Part shown: piece by piece, positions 59,642 to 64,000 of the stretch | Layout: every line of letters starts with the position of its first letter | How positions within the stretch are numbered: position 1 is the first letter of the stretch | NCBI GenBank assembly: GCA_000517005.1 | Contig: KI911965.1 | Coordinates: 35,600 to 99,599 of the forward strand | DNA: 64,000 nucleotides | Source of the DNA: Microvirga lupini | GTDB lineage: Bacteria > Pseudomonadota > Alphaproteobacteria > Rhizobiales > Beijerinckiaceae | Reading direction: 5' to 3' | Translations under genes and position numbers: made by a program | Notes under the pieces: generated by a model | The model's database searches: none | Seen by the model: the letters and a program-made list of their open reading frames with translations, nothing else | What the model was told of the DNA's origin: nothing

Positions 59642-60877
59642 TTAAAAGCGCTGTGCTGAATAGGGCTTCAGATCGATCTCGCTGGCTTTACCGTCAATCA
59701 GGTCTGCGACCAGTTGCGATGTGATTGCGGCTTGGGTCAGGCCATGATGACCATGACCGAAGGCGTAGACGATGCGATTATCCCGCCTGGACGAACCGAT
59801 CACCGGCAGGGAATCCGGAATGGATGGGCGAAAGCCCATCCAGCGCCTTGCATCCTGATAGGCATCGAAGTCGGGAAGGAAGCGTTTCAGGCGAGCGATC
59901 ATTGCGGATATGCGATCATGATTGGGCCTAGCATCCAATCCTGCGAACTCAACCGCACCTCCGACCCTGTCGCCCGTGTCGAGCGGGGTAGTAACGAAGC
60001 CCTCACCTTCGAACATGATAGGTCGCTTGAGACCGAATGAACCCTTTGGATAAGTCGCGTTATAGCCGCGCTTGGTATCGAGAGGAATGCGATCCCCTAA
60101 CGTCTTCGCAAGAAGTCGTGACCAGATACCCGCTGCGATGACAACCCTGTCGGCGACGACGACTTTCGCAGGATCGTTCGTGTGGACATGGATTTCGCTA
60201 CTCTTCGGCTCCACCGCCAGGGCACGGGCCGTCACGTGCTGTGCTCTCCGCTCGAGAGCGAGCCTCATAAGATCGGACGCCAGATCGGCAGGATCGGAGA
60301 TGTGGCACGCTTCCGGATAGAGCACGCCAGCTTCGACGTTACGAAGTGCCGGCTCGAGTTGTGCGAGATCGCTTCGGTCGAGAATGTCTATTCCGATGCC
60401 GAGGTCACGCTGGCGGCCGATAATATCCTTGGCCCGGAGAAAAGCTTCATGATGCTTCCACACGGACAGAATGCCATTCTCTCGCAGATGAGTACTCAAA
60501 CCCAATGAGAAAAGCAGATTCTTCCAGGAGGGCAGAGCCTCTGCGTTGATGGCGCGTATGGCGGCCATGCTTGCCTTGATCCTCACGGGAGACGACGCCA
60601 GTATGAAGCGCATCAGCCAAGGCATCAGAGAGGGCAGATAGGCAGGCCTGATGGTGAGAGGACCCAGCGGATCCATCAGCCAGGCTGGAAGATTCCTCCA
60701 GACCTTGGGAGATGCCAGCGGCATGATATCGGTATGGGCAATCCAGCCGGCATTGCCGTCTGTCGGTCGTGCCGCCTGATCGCCCGGATCAATGAGCGTC
60801 ACCTGGTGCCCTCTGTCGAGCAGGGCATGAGCGGCTGCGAGGCCGACGATTCCAGCTCCGACAATCGCGATCCGCAT
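59642..60877 (-). CDS. lhpB: D-amino-acid dehydrogenase-like flavoprotein
   Basis: The 411-residue DAO-fold protein starts MRIAIVGAGIVGLAAAHALLDRGHQVTLIDPG (FAD loop), has VVADRVVIAAGIWSRLLAK in the middle, and ends GHGHHGLTQAAITSQLVADLIDG, typical of DadA proteins. Beside an epimerase and a DapA-family deaminase, the fitting role is oxidation of cis-4-hydroxy-D-proline to pyrroline-4-hydroxy-2-carboxylate. The symbol rests on context. It is the last gene of the unit, 50 bases after the epimerase. The ATG at 60877 has AGGA 6 bases upstream. Confidence 0.85.
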   Translation of the reverse strand: MRIAIVGAGIVGLAAAHALLDRGHQVTLIDPGDQAARPTDGNAGWIAHTDIMPLASPKVWRNLPAWLMDPLGPLTIRPAYLPSLMPWLMRFILASSPVRIKASMAAIRAINAEALPSWKNLLFSLGLSTHLRENGILSVWKHHEAFLRAKDIIGRQRDLGIGIDILDRSDLAQLEPALRNVEAGVLYPEACHISDPADLASDLMRLALERRAQHVTARALAVEPKSSEIHVHTNDPAKVVVADRVVIAAGIWSRLLAKTLGDRIPLDTKRGYNATYPKGSFGLKRPIMFEGEGFVTTPLDTGDRVGGAVEFAGLDARPNHDRISAMIARLKRFLPDFDAYQDARRWMGFRPSIPDSLPVIGSSRRDNRIVYAFGHGHHGLTQAAITSQLVADLIDGKASEIDLKPYSAQRF

Positions 60878-60927
60878 CGTGCATCCTGTTCAGGGTGAAG
60901 ATTGGGCTGTCGCTGGCGCCCCGAGTG

Positions 60928-61950
60928 TCATACTCGTGTGGCCTGATCAACGACTTGGAATCCCTGTGCGAAGGGATCGCGGTCGTCGATGATGATGGTG
61001 TTGAAGCCTGTCACCCGCGCCCACCCCTCGATCGACGGAATGATGGCATCGCAGTCTCCGACTTTCGCCCGCCCTTCGATACGCCCGACGAAGGTAGAAC
61101 CGATGATGCTCTCATGGACAAACTCATCACCTTCTTTCAGCTCGCCGCGAGCTGCGAGATGAGCCATGCGTGCCGAAGTTCCGGTGCCGCAGGGTGAACG
61201 ATCGATGGCCTTGTCGCCATAGAACACGGCGTTGCGGGCCGTGCCGTCCTTCGTCTGCGCACGTCCCGTCCACAGAACATGGGTCAGGCGGTTGATGTCC
61301 GGGTTCTCGGGATGGGCGATCCGGTAACGGGCATTGAAGGCCTCCCGCAGCTTGGGGCTCCAGCGCAGGATGTCCGAAGGGTTGATGTCCGACAGGTCGG
61401 AATAGAGTGACTGCGGCCCGACGATCGCGTAGAAGTTGCCCCCATAGGCGACATCCACAGTCAGATGGCCCAGGCCTTCGACCTCGACCTCGTAGCCTGT
61501 TCCATACAGGAAAGATGGAATGTTGGTGATACGCACCCGCTCGATGAACGGGCTGTTCTGCTCGTAGCAGGCCTCGACGACGCCGGCCGGCGTATCGAGG
61601 CGCAGGAGCCCCGGTGTCTTCGGATGGATCAAGCCGTTCTCGAGAGCAATGGTGACGGTACCGATCGTTCCATGCCCGCACATGGGAAGGCAGCCGGATG
61701 TCTCGATGAACAGAATTCCGACGTCGCAATCGGGGCGCGTCGGAGGATAGAGGATCGAGCCCGACATCATGTCGTGTCCACGGGGCTCAAACATCAGGCC
61801 GGTTCGAATCCAGTCGTATTCCGCCAGAAAATGCTGACGGCGCTCGAACATCGTTTCCCCCTTCAACTGAGGAATGCTGCCAGCGGAAACCACACGCACC
61901 GGGTTCCCGCAGGTGTGGCCGTCGATGCAAAAGAAGGTGTGGCGCGCCAT
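60928..61950 (-). CDS. lhpA: 4-hydroxyproline 2-epimerase
   Basis: The 340-residue proline-racemase-family enzyme has both catalytic cysteines: C91 in GCLPMCGHGTIG and the second in DRSPCGTGTSARMA (about residue 251). Two cysteines mark a racemase or epimerase rather than a trans-3-hydroxyproline dehydratase, which has Thr. It converts trans-4-hydroxy-L-proline to cis-4-hydroxy-D-proline in the cytoplasm. The neighbours support the assignment. The ATG at 61950 has a weak ribosome site. Confidence 0.92.
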   Translation of the reverse strand: MARHTFFCIDGHTCGNPVRVVSAGSIPQLKGETMFERRQHFLAEYDWIRTGLMFEPRGHDMMSGSILYPPTRPDCDVGILFIETSGCLPMCGHGTIGTVTIALENGLIHPKTPGLLRLDTPAGVVEACYEQNSPFIERVRITNIPSFLYGTGYEVEVEGLGHLTVDVAYGGNFYAIVGPQSLYSDLSDINPSDILRWSPKLREAFNARYRIAHPENPDINRLTHVLWTGRAQTKDGTARNAVFYGDKAIDRSPCGTGTSARMAHLAARGELKEGDEFVHESIIGSTFVGRIEGRAKVGDCDAIIPSIEGWARVTGFNTIIIDDRDPFAQGFQVVDQATRV

Positions 61951-61994
61951 CGCTTCACTCGCTGATCAGAGATATTACCAACTACCATGGAAAG

Positions 61995-62017
61995 GGCGAA
62001 GGACATCGCCCTTCGCC
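61995..62017 (-). terminator. hairpin between deaminase and epimerase genes
   Basis: GGCGAAGG (61995-62002) and CCTTCGCC (62010-62017) form a perfect 8-bp stem with a 7-base loop, 10 bases past the deaminase stop. No U-tract follows. It may cut read-through into the epimerase gene. Confidence 0.5.
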
Positions 62018-62026
62018 GTAAGCGCA

Positions 62027-62953
62027 TCAGGCGGCAGATTTCAAGCCGACATCAGGAAGGGCCGGGCGGTGTCTCAGGGTCTTGTCCATGATCGCCTCGA
62101 CCTCCGCACGCTCCTGAGCATTGAGAGGAAGGCGCGGAGGGCGCGTCAATTCCGAACCACGGCCCATGAGGGCCTCGCACAGCTTGATGCATTGCACGAG
62201 ATCGGGACGGGCATCGAGGTGGAGCAGAGGCATGAACCACTCATAGAGCGCCCTCGCCTCCTCATAGCGCCCCGCCTTTGCCAGACGGAACAGAGTTTCG
62301 CCCTCCTGGGGAAAGGCATTCGACATGCCGGAGACCCAGCCGGCGGCGCCCAGCATCACGCTTTCGACGACGACATCATCAAGGCCCGCGAAGAGGACGA
62401 AGCGGTCGCCGACCATGTTCTTCGTATCGGTGAAACGGCGAGTATCTCCCGAGGAGTCTTTGAAGCAGACGATCGTTTCGCAATCGGCAAGGGAGGCCAG
62501 TATGTCAGGTGTCACATCGTTCTTATAGATGGGAGGATTGTTGTAGACCATCACCGGCAGGTCTGTGGACTTGGCAACGCCCCGAAAATGCGCAGCGGTC
62601 TCATGCGGCTTCGAGGAATAGACCAAAGCGGGCATGACCATGACGCCGTCGAGCCCCACCCGCTCCGCCTCCTTGGCAACTTCCGATGCGAAGGCCGTCG
62701 TGAACTCGGCGATGCCGGCGATCACCGGTACCCGACCGCGGGAGACATCCTTCGCAGCCTCCATGACTGCCACCTTCTCCGAACGACTGAGAGACGTGTT
62801 TTCTCCGACCGTTCCGCAGGCAATCAATCCGGAGACGCCATCTCTGATCAACTCGTCGATTACCTTGGCCGTCGCCTCGATATCCAAGTCGTAATTGGAT
62901 TTGAACTGGGTGGTTACCGCAGGGAAGACTCCTTCCCATCCGATCCTCGCTAT
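62027..62953 (-). CDS. lhpC: pyrroline-4-hydroxy-2-carboxylate deaminase (DapA family)
   Basis: The roughly 308-residue TIM-barrel protein has RIGWEGVFPAVTTQF at the start, LIACGTVGENTSLSRSEK, VMVYNNPP with the catalytic Tyr, and ETIVCFKDSSGD with the Schiff-base Lys. With the epimerase and the oxidase it completes conversion of hydroxyproline to 2-oxoglutarate semialdehyde. No ATG, GTG or TTG stands where the family begins. The codon with the best spacing (9 bases) to GGAG is ATA at 62953. A TTG at 63025 is in frame but would put the operator 62993-63012 inside the gene. Confidence 0.85.
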   Translation of the reverse strand: MARIGWEGVFPAVTTQFKSNYDLDIEATAKVIDELIRDGVSGLIACGTVGENTSLSRSEKVAVMEAAKDVSRGRVPVIAGIAEFTTAFASEVAKEAERVGLDGVMVMPALVYSSKPHETAAHFRGVAKSTDLPVMVYNNPPIYKNDVTPDILASLADCETIVCFKDSSGDTRRFTDTKNMVGDRFVLFAGLDDVVVESVMLGAAGWVSGMSNAFPQEGETLFRLAKAGRYEEARALYEWFMPLLHLDARPDLVQCIKLCEALMGRGSELTRPPRLPLNAQERAEVEAIMDKTLRHRPALPDVGLKSAA

Positions 62954-62992
62954 TTGGCCCTTCTCCCACGCTGGACATTGGTGGATGCTATT

Positions 62993-63012
62993 GTAGATTG
63001 TATAAAATCTAC
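62993..63012. promoter_or_regulatory. GntR-type operator between divergent genes
   Basis: GTAGATT (62993-62999) and AATCTAC (63006-63012) are perfect complements around GTATAA, in the space between the deaminase gene and the divergent GntR gene. The centre also reads ATTGTATAAAAT, close to the TTGTATACAA form common for FCD-type GntR proteins. Confidence 0.65.
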
Positions 63013-63081
63013 CTTGCCAAGCCAACCTTCAGGGATTCTGCTAAAGAGGCGGACGTTCCTCGTTCCAGTGATTTCCGACCC

Positions 63082-63792
63082 ATGACGCTCGAAACCAAGC
63101 CCGCCACCAAACCAGCGCAGAAGTCTCTTCAGCATCGGACGATTGCCGCTGCCGTGGCAGAAAACCTGCGGCATCGGATTCTGGACGGTGACTTCAAGGC
63201 AGGATTTCCGCTCCGGCAGGACGCTCTGGCGAGCGAGTTTGGGGTGAGCCGCATCCCCATCCGGGAGGCCTTGATGCAGCTCGGAGCGGAGGGGCTCGTC
63301 AAGATCCATCCCCACCGAGGCGCCATCGTCTCAGAGCTTTCGACCGACGAGGTTCAGGAGCTTTTTGAACTCAGGGCTCTGCTTGAGCCGCGCCTCCTGA
63401 AGGCTTCCGTCCGCCATCTCACCCAGGACGATTACGACAAGCTCAATCAAATCCTTCAGGAATACAGCGCGGAACTCCGGGCGAACCATGTCAGGCGCTG
63501 GGGTGAGCTGAATACGGAATTTCATATGCTTCTGTACCGTCACGCCGGACAACCCCGCACGTTGGCGATCGTGGCCAACCTCCTTCAGGAATGCGATAGG
63601 CATACACGGCTGCAACTCTCTCTCACGGACGGCATGAAACGCGCGGAGACCGAACATGCCCAGCTTTTGCGTCTCTGCGAGAGCGGGCAGATCACCGCAG
63701 CCTGTTCTCTGCTAAAGACGCATATCGAGGACGTCGGCAAATCCTTACGGGTATATATCGAACATCATCAGAGAACAGATGGAACCCGATGA
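63082..63792 (+). CDS. GntR family regulator of hydroxyproline genes
   Basis: The 236-residue protein has a GntR winged helix (about residues 20-80; HRTIAAAVAENLRHRILDGDFKAGFPLRQDALASEFGVSRIPIREALMQLGAEGLVKIHPHRGAIV) and a C-terminal FCD domain with metal/ligand residues in ELNTEFHMLLYRHAGQPRTL and RAETEHAQLLRLCESGQITAA. It is divergent from the deaminase gene and most likely controls the unit. The ATG at 63082 has no good ribosome site. A TTG at 62998 is in frame but lies in the operator. Confidence 0.88.
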   Translation: MTLETKPATKPAQKSLQHRTIAAAVAENLRHRILDGDFKAGFPLRQDALASEFGVSRIPIREALMQLGAEGLVKIHPHRGAIVSELSTDEVQELFELRALLEPRLLKASVRHLTQDDYDKLNQILQEYSAELRANHVRRWGELNTEFHMLLYRHAGQPRTLAIVANLLQECDRHTRLQLSLTDGMKRAETEHAQLLRLCESGQITAACSLLKTHIEDVGKSLRVYIEHHQRTDGTR

Positions 63793-63929
63793 TTGTCGAC
63801 CATCACGATACATGCTCATTGCGTCATGGATGTCGCCTCGACAGAGAACTCCGGAGGAAACTGGAGATGCTCCTCAAGTCCTATCAGGCTGTCCGCCGAC
63901 GCTAGTATGGATCGCAGGTGATGAGGCGG

Positions 63930-63959
63930 TCGAACCGAAGCCTCGAGGCCCCGGTTCGA
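63930..63959. terminator. hairpin near right end
   Basis: TCGAACCG (63930-63937) pairs with CGGTTCGA (63952-63959), and the inner CCTCGAGG (63941-63948) is itself a palindrome. It may be a terminator between the GntR gene and a gene entering from the right on the minus strand. Bases 63793-63929 hold nothing that I can name. Confidence 0.45.
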
Positions 63960-64000
63960 ACAACGACTATTCTTCACGGAATGCCTTGGCCATATGATCC

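Noticed and set aside
63779..63997. A 72-codon frame at the right end
   Set aside because: It starts inside the GntR stop region without a ribosome site, and its composition looks random.
63901..64000. Possible tRNA 3' half suggested by GGTTCGAA
   Set aside because: The bases form a palindrome with TCGAACCG upstream, and no acceptor, D or anticodon arms can be drawn.

Overview
The window is GC-rich DNA from a soil or plant-associated alphaproteobacterium of the order Hyphomicrobiales. I judge the Methylobacteriaceae (Microvirga or Methylobacterium-like) most likely. The evidence is the dense run of ABC importers, IclR/GntR/MarR regulators and enolase-superfamily dehydratases, a fused LivM-LivG transporter subunit, an LdtR-like MarR regulator, a TIGR02587/TIGR02588 membrane pair, and a palindromic intergenic repeat at 8145-8240 of a type I recall from Methylobacteriaceae. 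The genus is inference. No rRNA, tRNA, CRISPR array, insertion sequence or phage gene was recognised.

Layout. (1) 73-2411: DoxX protein, secreted Gly-rich TPR protein, DMT-type exporter. (2) 2517-13875, all minus strand: a catabolic regulon. It holds an MBL-fold protein, an Old Yellow Enzyme, a KstD-like flavoprotein, a double-EthD protein, a broken SDR gene, an IclR regulator and a branched-chain-type ABC importer. Related palindromes (core CGAATGCATTCG) lie before three transcription units of this block, so the IclR protein probably controls all of them. The substrate is unknown. (3) 14993-18807: the homogentisate branch of tyrosine/phenylalanine breakdown (hmgA-fahA-maiA) with a divergent MarR gene and a clear operator. 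(4) 18851-22063: amino-acid-type binding protein, AbgB-like M20 amidohydrolase and divergent GntR regulator.

(5) 22087-41834 is the most unusual part. An LdtR-like MarR regulator stands divergent to a type I secretion ABC/HlyD pair. A small exported protein follows that consists almost only of 17 RTX nonapeptides. Then comes a same-strand glycan cluster: GT2 enzyme, methyltransferase, two GT4 enzymes, a membrane protein with a GW-D module, a catalytically degenerate full-length relative of the GT2 enzyme, two pyruvyl-transferase-family proteins, GalE and a secreted propeller-like protein. Near-identical inverted repeats before the secretion genes and before the RTX gene tie both to one regulator. 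The cluster has no flippase, polymerase or priming transferase.

(6) 41869-57720: sugar and sugar-acid use. An IclR-SMP30 fusion heads a minus-strand operon (MalK-type ATPase, SDR, binding protein, two permeases, DapA-family protein, enolase-superfamily dehydratase). A second dehydratase plus 2-keto-3-deoxygalactonokinase is divergent, and two GH1-like and one GH2 glycosidase follow. Together they fit import of a glycoside-derived sugar, oxidation to a lactone, hydrolysis, dehydration and phosphorylation. (7) 57875-59565: TIGR02587/TIGR02588 membrane pair and a Pro-rich mini-protein. (8) 59642-63792: hydroxyproline catabolism (D-hydroxyproline dehydrogenase-like oxidase, 4-hydroxyproline 2-epimerase, pyrroline-hydroxycarboxylate deaminase) with a divergent GntR regulator. 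The deaminase gene appears to lack an ATG/GTG/TTG start at the expected place.
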